Origin: Diphasiastrum complanatum
Taxonomy: Eukaryota; Streptophyta; Lycopodiopsida; Lycopodiales; Lycopodiaceae
DNA: 64,000 bases
NCBI GenBank assembly: GCA_029204225.1
Contig: CM055095.1
Coordinates: 35,615,078-35,679,077, forward strand
Direction of reading: 5' to 3'
A program made the position numbers and the translations under genes. Every line of letters begins with the position of its first letter. Position 1 is the stretch's first letter. The notes beneath the pieces are model-generated. The model was not told the origin of the DNA and did not search any database. It saw only the letters and a list, made by a program, of their open reading frames with translations. Positions 52,156-62,290 of this stretch are shown in pieces.

Positions 52156-52434
52156 CTTAGGCCTATGTGGCAGAGAATGGTTGACTTGTCAGACAAGCCT
52201 ATGTTAGAACTACGCGGTTTGCCACGTGGCAAACCCCAAGCGTGCATGACTTGCCATGGGGTAGGCCTACATGGCTTGCCACATGGCAACCTATGACAGG
52301 CTTGGTAAATAGCAGACTATGACATGCCTATCTAGTTTGCTACACAAGCCTATGGTAGTCCTACTTGGCAAGTCCCAAACCTACATGGTTTTACACATGG
52401 CCTATGTGGCTTGCCATGTGGCAACTTTCGAGCC

Positions 52435-52436
<2 letters not shown>
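51143..52436. repeat. Decayed tandem repeat rich in 'CCTAYGTGGCTTGCCA'
   Basis: The motif CCTACGTGGC / CCTATGTGGC and its partner TTGCCATGTGGCAA recur dozens of times. Larger units begin with 'tctctctaggtccactcaagcctac' near 51251, 51571, 51761 and 52150, and contain 'gcctatggtaggcctacgtgg'. Unit lengths vary (about 190-390 bp), so this is a scrambled satellite or minisatellite. Frames across it only reflect the repeat. Confidence 0.85.
52075..52153. repeat. (CT)n microsatellite
   Basis: About 39 uninterrupted CT dinucleotides inside the 'GTGGC' repeat, at the place where other units have only TCTCTCTCTAGG. It probably grew from that short run. Confidence 0.98.

Positions 52437-52502
<66 letters not shown>
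52437..52502. repeat. (AT)n microsatellite
   Basis: About 33 AT dinucleotides at the right edge of the 'GTGGC' repeat, following 'gagcccc'. Confidence 0.98.
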
Positions 52503-52504
<2 letters not shown>

Positions 52505-52505
<1 letters not shown>

Positions 52506-53335
52506 TAAAAATGGTGATCCCATAATTCCTGGTAATAACCGCACCATCATGATTGGGCATGTTCACAAAGCTCTATGGCACCATACTCCAGTCTGCAGTG
52601 GAAATACACAGAACTCCTCTGATATAGAGGCTGAGCTATAAGGTACAAATCTGATAGGTGCTCTTCTTTCTCTCGTGGATCTTCTTGGAGAATCCACAAT
52701 CAGATCGATGGCCTTGCCTTTATCAAGTTTCTTGTCTTTGCTGATTGCTGAATTGTGGTGAGTAGTAGGTAACCTGGATACAGGATGTGCGCCTTGCTGC
52801 TCGTCGTCTGAACAATCACTCTGTCCATCTGGAATTTGAGCATCTTGTTCCGGATGCTCAGGGTCCGCTCCCTTCGTAAATGTTGGCAAGTCATAGTAGT
52901 CTCTGGTCAAGATTTCGTAGCCAACTGGATCTCCGTCAGCCATTGTCTTTGACTCATCAAATCTCTGATAGTCTTGATCTGTCTGTTGTCAAGCATGTAG
53001 ATCCTATAGTATGATGAATGAACATCATATCCTACGAGGAATCCCTGCTCCACCTTTTTATGCAGTTTCTTTCTTTTCTGATCTGGAATGTGGGCGTACG
53101 CAACGCATCCAAAAATGCGCACATGTGTCAAACTCGGTTTGTTGCCCCACCAAACTTCGTGTGGCATGGTATGTCAACACTGGATCTACTTGTCCCATTT
53201 TGTAGGTAGTTGGCTGTAGCTACTACTTCAGCCCATAAAAAATTTGATGCCTTTTAATAGGCCATCCTAGATCTTGCCGCTTCCATGAGAGCCCGCTTTC
53301 TTGGAGGACTCTAGTTCCTCTATGTAGGATGAGCT
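52505..53335 (-). pseudogene. Copia D integrase C-terminal part
   Basis: Minus frames read ALMEAARSRMAY near 53290, WAEVVATANYLQNGT, then PHEVWWGNKPSLTHVRIFGC, VAYAHIPDQKRKKLHKKVEQ, GFLVGYDVHSSYYRIY (53167-52990) and the hinge GDPVGYEILTRDYYDLPTF (52930-52870) with RRSTRERRAPIRFVPY. RT is absent: the sequence ends near 52505 at the AT microsatellite. The gag zinc-knuckle segment directly precedes the integrase tail, so protease and most of the integrase core are deleted. Confidence 0.85.
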
Positions 53336-53339
53336 GTTG

Positions 53340-54280
53340 TTGCTCTCCCGTCTGCTCTGAGCTTTTTTGTTTCTGGGATTTTGGTTGCAGTCAATGGCTG
53401 CATGACCTTTTTTGTGATAGTGGATGCACTCTATCTTTGGATTGAGCCAACACTCATCAACAGTGTGGCCTTCTTGTGTGCACCTTGTGCAGGTCTTCTT
53501 CTCACCATTCTACTGTCTCGGTTTATTTCTGCTCTTCCAATTGACTTCTTTGGCTCCCTCTGACTGCTGCCTTTGATATTGTCTTTGGTATGACTCCCTC
53601 TTAGGCTTGAAATTTTTCTTCAACTTCTCTTTGTTGCTGTAGAGAGCTTGATCAGAGTTATCCTTGTCATCAAGGTGTTCACGGACTGCCACCTCCTCTC
53701 TGATCTCGATTACAGCCTTCTCAAGGGTCATTTGTGGATCTTTAGCAAGTAATGTTCAGGTCGTTTGAAACGATCTTGGTAGAGCTCGCAGCAGGTATGT
53801 GAGCTGCTTCTCTGCTGAGACTGGATTCTCTGTTCCGAAATTGTGTAGCGAGAAGAACATGTCCTTCATTTTTTTGATGAAGGAGGTGAGGTCTTTACCA
53901 TCCCATCTTAAATTGGTCAGCTGATCTTCAAGAAGCATAATCTGGCTTCGTGATTTCGTTTAAAATCTGGTCAACAAAGTATCCCACATTTCCCTTGCTT
54001 TGAAGAGTGTGGCTAGATCAAGTGTCAAGTTGTCTTTGATGGAGGAAGATAGGACGACTACTGCCTTGTCATTTCTTTCTCTCCATTCCCGTAGCTCTTT
54101 GCCAATGGTTGTGGGCATCTCTTATGTGCCATCAACCCAGGGCCATAGACCTTCTCCTTTCAGTATGAGAGAAGTCTTCACCTTCCATGCTAGGAAGTTT
54201 GATCATGAGGAGTCAAAGATCATGCAGATCTTTGATTGAATGCTGCTAATGGATGCCATAGCATGAAGGAATCAGACAGG
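53340..54280 (-). pseudogene. Copia D gag, minus-strand copy
   Basis: Reads LLEDQLTNLRWDGKDLTSFI, KKMKDMFFSLHNFGTENPVS, AEKQLTYLLRALPRSF (53938-53760), AVIEIREEVAVREHLDDKDN (53720-53650), and two zinc-knuckle halves near 53500-53400 (CTRCTQEGHTVDECWLNPK, CIHYHKKGHAAIDC). The sequence is nearly the same as the plus-strand gag at 24713-25500. It then joins the integrase tail at about 53335 by an internal deletion. The N-terminal gag near 54230-53940 has stops. Confidence 0.85.
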
Positions 54281-54281
54281 G

Positions 54282-54345
54282 CTCTGATACCACTGATGGG
54301 AATCAGGCTCTGACTCCTACTCATGAGAATCGTGCTCTGATACCA
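54282..54345 (-). other. Two primer-binding-like sites of Copia D
   Basis: The reverse complement TGGTATCAGAGC occurs twice, at 54334-54345 (next to the LTR end) and at 54282-54293 (GTGGTATCAGAGC), 52 bp apart. The plus-strand relative at 24491-24532 also has two. Confidence 0.7.
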
Positions 54346-54620
54346 TTGATGGGAGAGAAACAACTCCACTGATGAGAGTATGTGACTACGGTCTAATTCT
54401 CTTCCAAGCCCCATATCGCTTCTAGCAATCTGTTGTAAAAATTAGACTTGTAAACATCAGATAATGTTGAGTAAAACAACAACGAAAATTAATCTACTAC
54501 TAGCATGCATTCCAATACTACATATCATACACATCACAGAACAGATCATTGAGAAAGTCGCTTCTATTATCAGAACAAAATTTACAATATTTTTCTTGAG
54601 CGCTGTCCGTTTCCCAGATC
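54346..54620 (-). repeat. Copia D 5' LTR (end part)
   Basis: The minus-strand LTR ends ...CTCCCATCA before the primer-binding site. The start is not determined and no other full copy is in the window. Confidence 0.4.
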
Positions 54621-54633
54621 AACGCATTTGGAT

Positions 54634-54762
54634 ACAGTGTCGCTTTTTCCCAAAAGGCGAAAAAGCCGATAGTAGTAGGCCTAAAAACTTTTCTAAGGCA
54701 TTTGAAAGAGACTGTCGCCTTTTTTCGCAAAAATGCGAAAAATGTGACAGTGTCGAAAAAAG
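54634..54762. mobile_element. Short MITE-like element
   Basis: Left end CAGTGTCGCTTTTTCCC and right end (complement) CACTGTCACATTTTTCGC are similar inverted repeats, with AGGCGAAAAA and GTCGCCTTTTTT strings just inside. Resembles the repeats at 40890-41150 and 1357-1489. Confidence 0.45.
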
Positions 54763-54894
54763 TTGCCAGAGTTATTTTCTAAGTGTTTTAGACCTAGGGA
54801 TGAATTTTTCTCATGACCCAAAAATGCTAACTGTGCGACGAAACAGTTCAAAAATGCAAACTATGTGAAGGCTTTGAAAAATGAAAACTCTCAG

Positions 54895-55372
54895 TTTCTT
54901 CACAAAGACTCGAATTTTTCTAAAGATTTGAATTTTTTCTCTAAAGACTCAAATTTTTCCAAAGGATCGGATTTACTCGAATTTATCCAAAGACTCAAAT
55001 TTTTCCAAAGACTCAAAGTTTTCTCCAGACTCAAATTTTTTCAACCCAACGTTGAGCTTGGCAAAGAAGGATTTTTCGACCTTGGATCGGATCGAGGTAG
55101 ATTTATTCCGACCCTTTGGATTTTTTCCAACCTAGAGTACAATCCAACCCTTTGTATATTTTTGACTCTTTGTTTTTCCAATGACTCAATTTTTTTTTGA
55201 AGACTCGAATTTTTTCGAAGACTCGAGTTTTTTCGAAGACTCGAATTTCTTTTTTCCGAAGGCTTGAATTTTTTCGAAGACTCGAATTTTCCAAAGACTC
55301 GAATGTTTCCAAATGATCGAATTTTTTCAAAAACTCGATTTTTTTCAAATACTCGGATTTCTGAACGACAAT
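54895..55372. repeat. Minisatellite of 'AGACTCGAATTTTTTC'
   Basis: About 20 degenerate copies of a 16-18 bp unit, interrupted near 55040-55180 by unrelated sequence. Open frames across it are repeat products. It is directly repeated without unique spacers, so it is not a CRISPR array. Confidence 0.85.
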
Positions 55373-56194
55373 ATCAGATTTCACAACGGGTCATATTTTA
55401 TACACTAGATCGAAAAGTGACGTAATATTGAAAAATATACAAAGTATCAAAAATTTATACTGGTGTGAAAATATCATGGGCCGGATTTAGCATACCCAAT
55501 TCGACCCGATCCAGAGTCGAACACGCCCGGATAATTTCCGCCTTAATCCGATCCGATCTAGGGTCAAAAAATTTCTTTTTGACAAGGATGACATTGGTTC
55601 GGAAAAAATCCAACACTGGATTTTTCGACCTTCTGAAAAACTCGAGCCTTCTTTTTCTGGGTTTTGTACAACTTTTAGGATGTTCATTGTTGAGGTTGAG
55701 CATCGAATTCCAACAAAACACATACATACCACATGCATGAACAACATATTCACTTTGAACTGTGGGCCGCCCGTTAACAGACATTTGCAAACACAAATCC
55801 CGGTCAACTTTTTATTAAAATACTCCATGTGCTATTGTTGAGCATGGTTAAATTTTGACCCCTACTATTTTTTTAGATGTGTGAGATATGTTACATATTC
55901 AAGATGTGAGGTATGTGCGAGATCGACCATCATCAAAATCATCGGCCGTCACCCAGATCGTTGGCGGCCACTTAAATCGACACCATATTTGTACGATCAT
56001 TGGCTAGCCACCCAAAATTTTGGCTAATTGTCACTGACAACTTTTGACCCAAACCATTGACCTTTGACCCAAACCCTCGGTCGTAAATTCAAATTGTCGG
56101 CCATCGGCCGTCCATTGCCCGTGACTTCAATCGTCAATCGCCTGTTCTGAGCATCATCCACACGTCCATTGCCCGCCGTCAACGACACTCTTTA

Positions 56195-56196
<2 letters not shown>
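55373..56196. other. No gene seen
   Basis: Non-coding. Near 55500-55570 there are 'ggatcgg/gatccga' phrases also found near 55088. Near 55920-56130 a degenerate 'atcGTCGGCCGTCac' phrase recurs roughly eight times. Confidence 0.4.

Positions 56197-56247
<51 letters not shown>
56197..56247. repeat. (TA)n microsatellite
   Basis: About 25 TA dinucleotides. Confidence 0.97.
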
Positions 56248-56249
<2 letters not shown>

Positions 56250-56506
56250 CACATTGTGTGCATTGAGGGGTGGGCCCCAAAAAGATTCCCCACACTCCCT
56301 CTTTCCCACTCGCTAAATTCAAATATCTTTCTCAAAATTCAAATATTTGAAGTTTGAAGTTATGATTTTATTTTCTTCACACACTTCAATGTGCTTTAAA
56401 CTTTAGCCAATAATCTTTATTACATGACTTTCTTATTTATTTTGAATTACCAAAGTTTTACCCATAAATCATGAATATAATTTTTTTTTTGACTACCTTA
56501 AACTGC

Positions 56507-56528
56507 TTTTTTTTTTTTTTTTTTTTTT
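56507..56528. repeat. Poly-T run
   Basis: 22 T residues; may be shortened or lengthened by assembly error. Confidence 0.95.
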
Positions 56529-56720
56529 CAATCCTTCAAATCCCTATCTTGGCATCCCATTTTCAGGAATGTTTAACCATAAGCCCAAACTCACTAGCTT
56601 TAACTCCTAAATTGTTACCCACAAGCTTTTATCCATGGGCCAAAAAATGCATAGTTGAAAAAAAAGGAAGGGGATGAGGTGAGGGGAGCAAAAGAGACAA
56701 TAAAAAGAGAAAAATAGGGA

Positions 56721-56744
56721 GGGGGGGGGGGGGGGGGGGGGGGG
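56721..56744. repeat. Poly-G run
   Basis: 24 G residues in a row, rare in plant DNA. It is followed 28 bp later by a (CA)n run. Could fold as G-quadruplex; length may be uncertain. Confidence 0.95.
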
Positions 56745-56766
56745 TTGGAACACACGTGCGTGCGCT

Positions 56767-56772
<6 letters not shown>

Positions 56773-56810
<38 letters not shown>
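56773..56810. repeat. (CA)n microsatellite
   Basis: 19 CA dinucleotides. Confidence 0.97.
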
Positions 56811-56812
<2 letters not shown>

Positions 56813-57092
56813 TCGTTTTTGTGGATGAGATATATTGTTTTTGTCACATGGCAAAACCCAACCGCCCATCTCCCCCGAGCACTTAAACCATCGGCCTCTT
56901 GCCCAAACAACTTGCTCTTAACCATTAGGGAGCACACCCACACTCTGCCCACCCCATATGTTCTCCCCACCTTCTCCTGTCAGTCCACCTAAAAAAACAT
57001 CATCGATGAACAGACCCACACTAAAATTTATTACATGGCTTTCTTATTTATTTTGAATTACCAAAGTCTTACCCATAAATCATGAACATAAA

Positions 57093-57169
57093 GTTTTACT
57101 CAAAGTTCTTTTCTCTGTCTAACATCCATGCAATCTTAGCTAGACGGAGAAAAGAACTTTGGGTAAAAC
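57093..57169. repeat. 29-bp inverted repeat
   Basis: Arms 57093-57121 and 57141-57169 pair with two mismatches (GTTTTACTCAAAGTTC... against its complement), with a 19-bp loop. It begins one base after the second copy of the 66-bp direct repeat. Confidence 0.9.
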
Positions 57170-57299
57170 GAAATGAGTCATCTGAGAGCTGTTTCGAATT
57201 TAAGATTATCGCATTTAAACATACAATTCATTCTACTCGAAGTCAATAAAAATGAAGTGGATCATCTAAAAGGCGTATCAAATTTCAGATCATCGTCAC

Positions 57300-57864
57300 T
57301 TGGTAACTGCATTGGCCCATGTCCTTGCCCAAGCATGCCACCTACATGAGGCCACAATGGCGAATATGAAGGAGGCTAGAACCCTAGCCCGGTGGTAGCG
57401 TCGCGAACCTGCATGTGGCTTCGCAGGCTGCTACCACCGGTGGCAGCAGCTGTAATAAAGCTCTTCTACGGCCAAAATGCGGTATCTTATTCATATCTTC
57501 TATCGTCATCTTGTTCTTTTGCCTGCTTCCAGGCGCCTAGATCCAACGCGGGCGACCTCGAAGCAGCGATCCGGTGCAGCCTGCCAATCCAGCAACGTCT
57601 TTGGGGAATCAAGGCAGCAGCAATAGCTTTACAGCCAGCAACTTTTTTACGTCAGGAAGCTTTGGCAAGTGAGTGGAAGGCTGCTTAGGGTTACCCTGGG
57701 CAAGGAAAGCCTAGGGATGCGGAAAGCATTTTGCATTTTGGAGGACTGTGACATGCAATGAGCTGCTCGTGCGGATGTATGGGGTAGGTTTGTGGTGGAT
57801 TTGGCCGAATGCGGCAAGCCGTGGGAGCTTCGTAATTCTCTTGTGAAAAATTCAACCCTAAACC
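57300..57864 (+). promoter_or_regulatory. Upstream region and 5' leader of the P5A ATPase gene
   Basis: GC-rich compared with flanking DNA. Telobox-like strings AACCCTAG at 57381 and AACCCTAAACC at 57854-57864, the latter touching the start codon. A 98-codon frame at 57392-57688 lies here; nothing marks it as a real protein. Confidence 0.5.
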
Positions 57865-59954
57865 ATGGCGGTGGCTGTTGATGGGAAGATCGTGCAGCAT
57901 GTGGAGCTGTACCGGTGGAAGAAGCTGCTATGGCAGCTGGACGTGTGGCCGTTTGCTTTGCTGTATGGGGGGTGGTTGGTGGCTCTGGCTCCTTATCTTG
58001 ATTTTATGGATGCAGCAATAGCTTTAGGCGCTCTTGCAATCTGCCATATCTTGACTTTTCTATTCACAGCTTGGTCGGTCGACTTCCGATGCCTCATACA
58101 TGCAGACAAGGTAATTGAAGCATTCCGTTCTCCATCGCATTCTTCATAGTAATGAATTGATTTTCAATTTAGGGTTTTTGTTTTATCAATTTTGTTGTCA
58201 TTGGATCCCTTTTTGTTTTGCTTGCTATTCTGTGACTTATTGATGTAGCTTGTAAACTATGTTCTCAATGTTTATTGAGATTAATCTTGTGGAAGTAGTG
58301 AAACTCTCGAATCTTTTGATGTCCTGTGCTTGAAATCTTCTTGCGAACATAGTTTTCAAGATGCTCAACATTGTTGTAAGAAAATGTTGAGCATCTTGAA
58401 AACTTTATTTACTACAGACAAATAAACACTTTGCTTTCTTGTTTCGTTTTGTTCTTGTGGGTTACCATTTACTTCTTTGTCCACACGGGTCTGCCTTTTC
58501 CAATATTGTAATCCTAATGGTAAAGAAAACTTACATTTTTAACGATTGTGTATTGGTATATCTTACAACTACCAGTAATAAAATATTTTATTATTCCTAA
58601 CACCCTCCACAATTTGTAGGTTGCTTCTTTCGAACTCTCACAGTATGTCACCATGAGCAAAATCCAGCTGTCCTTTGGGGTATCAAAGAATCCTGTTAGC
58701 TGCCTTTTAATGCCATTTGTCAGGATTTCCAAAAAACTTAATTGACTTAATGATGTCGCAATATCAAGGCATGCTACATCCTGTAGGCTTTGTCATTGCA
58801 TCCTGTAGGAACCTCCTTCAAATCTCTTGTATAGAGTGATAGGATAGCAAACATGAAAGTTCTTACTGAAAATCATTGATTCAAGTTTGCACGTCAACGA
58901 ATTCCTCCAAGGCTCCTCATAGACCAGTGATGATAGATTGATTTGTATTGCCTCTCAGCCTTGTAGATTCACAATTGCCATGTAGTTTTTTTAAAATGAT
59001 GTGCGCATTTCTTTGCATGGATTGTCTGCTAGCGATGGACAGCAAGCACAATTCTCCAAATTTGAGCTTGAAGACATCTCAATTTATCTGATCTATCGTT
59101 GCCAATAAATTCTAAATTCTAATTGAATTGGGATCAATCAAGAACCAATTTGTCACTTGAATCTCCAATTGCATGTACTTGCATGGACAAATCGGGATCC
59201 AATTGACCACCTCTTTGAAATGTATTCTTTCTCCTGTCTCCATGCTTGATCATAACCTACAAGGCTTTGATAACCATGCTGAAAAAATAAGAACCATTAC
59301 ACTCTTTGGAATAACTAGATCTTACTAGCACTCACCAAAGATACAACAAGAGTTAAACACAATGAAGAGAACAATTATCCAATAGAAGTGGCGCGACATA
59401 AGCACCGTATTTGTGATGAAGTCAAGGTCTCCCATAGGTGCAAAGTTAGAGCTCTCATGTTCTATTCTAGGAAACATGCTCTAAATCTACTTTAGCATAT
59501 ACTCAAACTAACTTGTAGTTAAACTAGACTTAACTCGCACTAAAATAGTATTTAGTTCTAGGAATAGACTAAACAATAAACTATGACATTAGGGGCTACT
59601 AATTAATCATTTTTTTTAACACTTCTGCCAAAAGTGAATGTCTTGAGCAAAAATGATTGAAAGAGGATGACAAAGTCACAAACAAATAAAAATTGTTTCT
59701 AGATCGGTGAGAGATGGCCTCTCATTCATACAGAATGGCATATAGAACACACATTTGCCATAAGTTTTGCACTTTACTTCTACTTAAGGATTATGATTAC
59801 AAAATGTTAACGATTCTATTTAGTTTTAGTCAAATAAGTGAATGTAATTTTTATTTTACAGGTAAAGGACATTCATAGTGGAGATATTTGCAAGGTGGTG
59901 CCTACCAAATTTTCTGGTTCCAAGGAAGTGGTTCCATTGCAATGTCGAAAAGTG
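57865..59954 (+). CDS. PDR2: P5A-type cation-transporting ATPase, first two coding exons
   Basis: N-terminus of an endoplasmic reticulum P5A ATPase (plant MIA/PDR2, yeast Spf1 type), which helps clear misinserted membrane helices from the ER. Exon 1 is 57865-58110 (82 codons), exon 2 is 59862-59954 (31 codons), both in phase 0. Intron 1 is 1,751 bp, GT-AG. Exon 1 reads VELYRWKKLLWQLDVWPFAL, then two membrane segments (LLYGGWLVALAPYL; AAIALGALAICHILTFLFTA) and the family motif TAWSVDFRCLIH. Exon 2 reads CKVVPTKFSGSKEVVPLQCR, also typical of the family. The start has a strong aaaccATGGCG context. No later exon (actuator, P- or N-domain) is present in the remaining 4 kb, so the gene continues past a long intron or is truncated. 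A possible exon at 60152 runs into a stop after 12 codons. Identity is judged from remembered family sequences. Confidence 0.88.
58351..58404. repeat. Perfect 22-bp hairpin in P5A intron 1
   Basis: 58351-58372 (starting AGTTTTCAAGATGCTC) and 58383-58404 are exact reverse complements, with a 10-base loop. It lies in the intron, about 240 bp after the exon 1 donor. Confidence 0.95.
58405..59861 (+). other. Rest of P5A intron 1
   Basis: No gene or recognisable repeat. The acceptor is 'ttttattttacag' ending at 59861. Confidence 0.6.
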
Positions 59955-60586
59955 GTGAGTGTGACTTTCATGCTTTGTGGTGTGATTCAAATTGTGTTTG
60001 TGTGTGGGTTGAGGGAATAGGAGCACATAATTTGAAATGTTTGTATTTTTGTCCTAGTACCTATTCTTACTCTATCAGCATTTGATTCAATAAAAAATTA
60101 GAAATGCTAGTTTAGTTGTTGTTAATTAAATCACAGATTTTGATATCGCAGGAGGATGTAGAAGACGATCAATTGGCAATTTCCAACTAAGAAAATTTGA
60201 GAGTACACCAATTATAGTTCTCCCACAAGAAAGAGTTGTGAGAACTTGAGTATATCAAATCATAAACTACTTAATGAGTGTCTCTATGTTATCTATTTAA
60301 ATTCTTATGAAAACGCAAGCTATAACCCTCTAGGAACTCAGTCCTCAAATATTAAAAAGAGGACAATCAAATATTCTGGAATGAATATCGACAGAAGAGG
60401 ATATAAGCAAGGCTGAAATATGTTGTAAAAAGACATAAGTGTATTATATGTTCATAACACTCCCCTGCTAAAGGAAAACATTGCCCTCACTTTGGGGCAT
60501 GGGCTATAAAAGAGTAGTATAACTGAAATAGATGTGGTCCTCAATGTGGGTGATGATGTGTAACTATTGTGTAAATGTTGCAACCA
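59955..60586 (+). other. Sequence after exon 2, probable intron
   Basis: Begins GTGAGT, a good donor. Contains 'tatcgcag' at 60144-60151 that could be an acceptor, but the following phase-0 frame stops after EDVEDDQLAISN. No other coding signal. Confidence 0.4.
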
Positions 60587-60817
60587 TAGTGTCCCCTGGT
60601 ACCGCTGGTACCGTAATAGTGGTACCGTCGGTACGGTACCGCTCTGGGACCAGGGCGGTACCATAATAAAAAAAAAATTTAAAATTTTTTCCCGTGCTAT
60701 TTTTGTTTTTTTTTTGTTTTTTTTTGTTTTTTTTGGTACCGCCGACCGATATGGTACCGCGGTACCAGTATGGTCCCGCGGTATCGGGATCCGCGGTACC
60801 CGGTACCGTGGGACCTA
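60587..60817. mobile_element. 231-bp MITE-like element rich in GGTACCG
   Basis: The ends are inverted repeats TAGTGTCCCCTGGTACCG (60587) and TAGGTCCCACGGTACCG (complement, ending 60817). Both subterminal halves carry many GGTACC palindromes; the middle is T-rich. No coding capacity. Layout fits a non-autonomous hAT-like element. Flanking 8-mers agree only partly (tgcaacca / tgcgtatg). Confidence 0.65.
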
Positions 60818-61869
60818 TGCGTATGAAACTTAAATGTTAGCACAGCTTCTCTGATCAACAAGAAGTACTTGCAATCAAGTGAATAAAAGGTCAACTCAAA
60901 GGAGAGTTTTGAGGAATGTAATCGTCACTTCAACTACGGTTGTAACAATTCATCATATTATTAGAAATTTTGTTAATTTTTTTGTGTGGAAATCAATACA
61001 ACTATATAAATAACCATGATTTTTTTATTTTACCATCCAATCATAGATGTATGTATTTGAAAATTTACTAACAATGACAATTGATACTAATTTATGCACG
61101 GGTAGTGATGTATACACCTGCATCACCTTCCAAGCTACATCATGTAGAAATCAAGGCGAGGACATCAATATGCAATACTTATTACTATTCAAGCTAGGAG
61201 ACATGTTAGACAATCCCTTATTCTTCCCTTCTATGGAAAAGAAAAGCGCTTTAGCATAAATAATCGCATCAAAGTAGCAGACTTTTCTATGCAATTTTGT
61301 TTGCATCCCCATCTTGGTCAACTGTAACAACAAATTCATTGCATATGTCCTTCAAAGTGATTGCAACATCAATATACTTTAAACTTTGTTGTTGGTCAGC
61401 TCTTCCACATAACATTCTTCATATCCATGTCTTCTTCGTTAGATTAGAACAAATATCTCCAAAATGATTTGAGAATCTCTTCTAGTAGAGAGGCGAGTCT
61501 AACGATCAAGAGCACAATGTTGGATAGAGAATTCCTGTGTCAAGAGATAGCAAAGCGATCAATCACTCGGAAAGTTTCGAATATGGCCTTTGTAAATTAA
61601 AACCACATAGTTTTAGTGTCATGCGATAACGTGGCAAAAATGACATGGCAAACATCTCGAGCCAATCCAGTATTATGCAATAAAAACATTAGAGAATCAT
61701 GACATTAACTTCCCTTTAAAGGCAGAGTACGAAGAGGTACAAATCAGGATTGCCGATATGTAAATCGATTCATTGGTATTGTTAACTAATTATTGTTAAG
61801 CATATCGATAGGGAGATGTGATCGAGAGTCGCGATAGTATTGACCAATTAAACATCGTCAACAAGCGCT
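60818..61869. other. No gene seen
   Basis: AT-rich, no coding signal or clear repeat. Either intron of the P5A gene or intergenic DNA. Confidence 0.4.
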
Positions 61870-62109
61870 CCCATTATAGGAACCCAGTTGTTGCCAAGTG
61901 TTAAGACTTATTCTTAAACATAATAGACTGAGAATATTGTTGCCCAATGATTCCATTCCTACCACTCACCTCGTGAATAGGAATCCTTTGTGGAACAATA
62001 TAGATCGATTGACTCAGTCCTCCATCACAGTCCTTTGGAAATCAAGGACGTGTTGTCATAGACCTCAACAATCATTCAACCAAATTGCGTTTGCACACTA
62101 GTGGCATCT

Positions 62110-62290
62110 AAGTTTAAGAAATTAAACACTCTGCAACCGCCATCCTGACCACGTACTTGTGGTCACTTGGTGCGGTTGCCAGCTTGAGCTTCTGCACCAA
62201 TTTCACATCAATAAAATTATGCGTAGAACCATCATCAAAAAGAATACTCACGGCTTGGTTGCCTATGAACCCATTCATATGAATCAAGGT
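62110..62290 (-). pseudogene. Gypsy protease fragment
   Basis: The minus strand reads IHMNGFIGNQAVSILFDDGS then THNFIDVKLVQKLKLATAPS, the Gypsy aspartic protease with the active-site motif DDGSTHNF. It is about 60 residues long and flanked on the right by the hAT end, so the hAT element (or its remains) sits inside it. Nothing further is recognisable down to 61870. Confidence 0.7.

Larger units (their letters stand above)
56416..57092. repeat. Direct 66-bp repeat around the microsatellite cluster
   Basis: 56416-56481 and 57027-57092 are near-identical direct copies (shared 'ctttcttatttattttgaat' and 'cttacccataaatcatgaa'-type phrases). They enclose the poly-T, poly-G and CA runs. Confidence 0.85.

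Noticed and set aside
51760-52289. Minus-strand frames with long Glu-Arg repeats
   Set aside because: They are translations of the CT microsatellite and the GTGGC satellite.
54895-55372. CRISPR-like array
   Set aside because: Units are directly repeated and degenerate without unique spacers of constant length, and the genome is eukaryotic.
56607-56992. Frames with poly-Pro, poly-Val/Cys or Thr-His repeats
   Set aside because: Products of the poly-G and CA microsatellites.
57392-57688. 98-codon plus-strand frame upstream of the P5A start
   Set aside because: No domain, unusual composition, and it lies in the GC-rich leader. Better seen as untranslated sequence.
60152-60190. Third exon of the P5A ATPase
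   Set aside because: A plausible acceptor and 12 codons (EDVEDDQLAISN), but a stop follows and there is no donor before it, so it was not added to the CDS.
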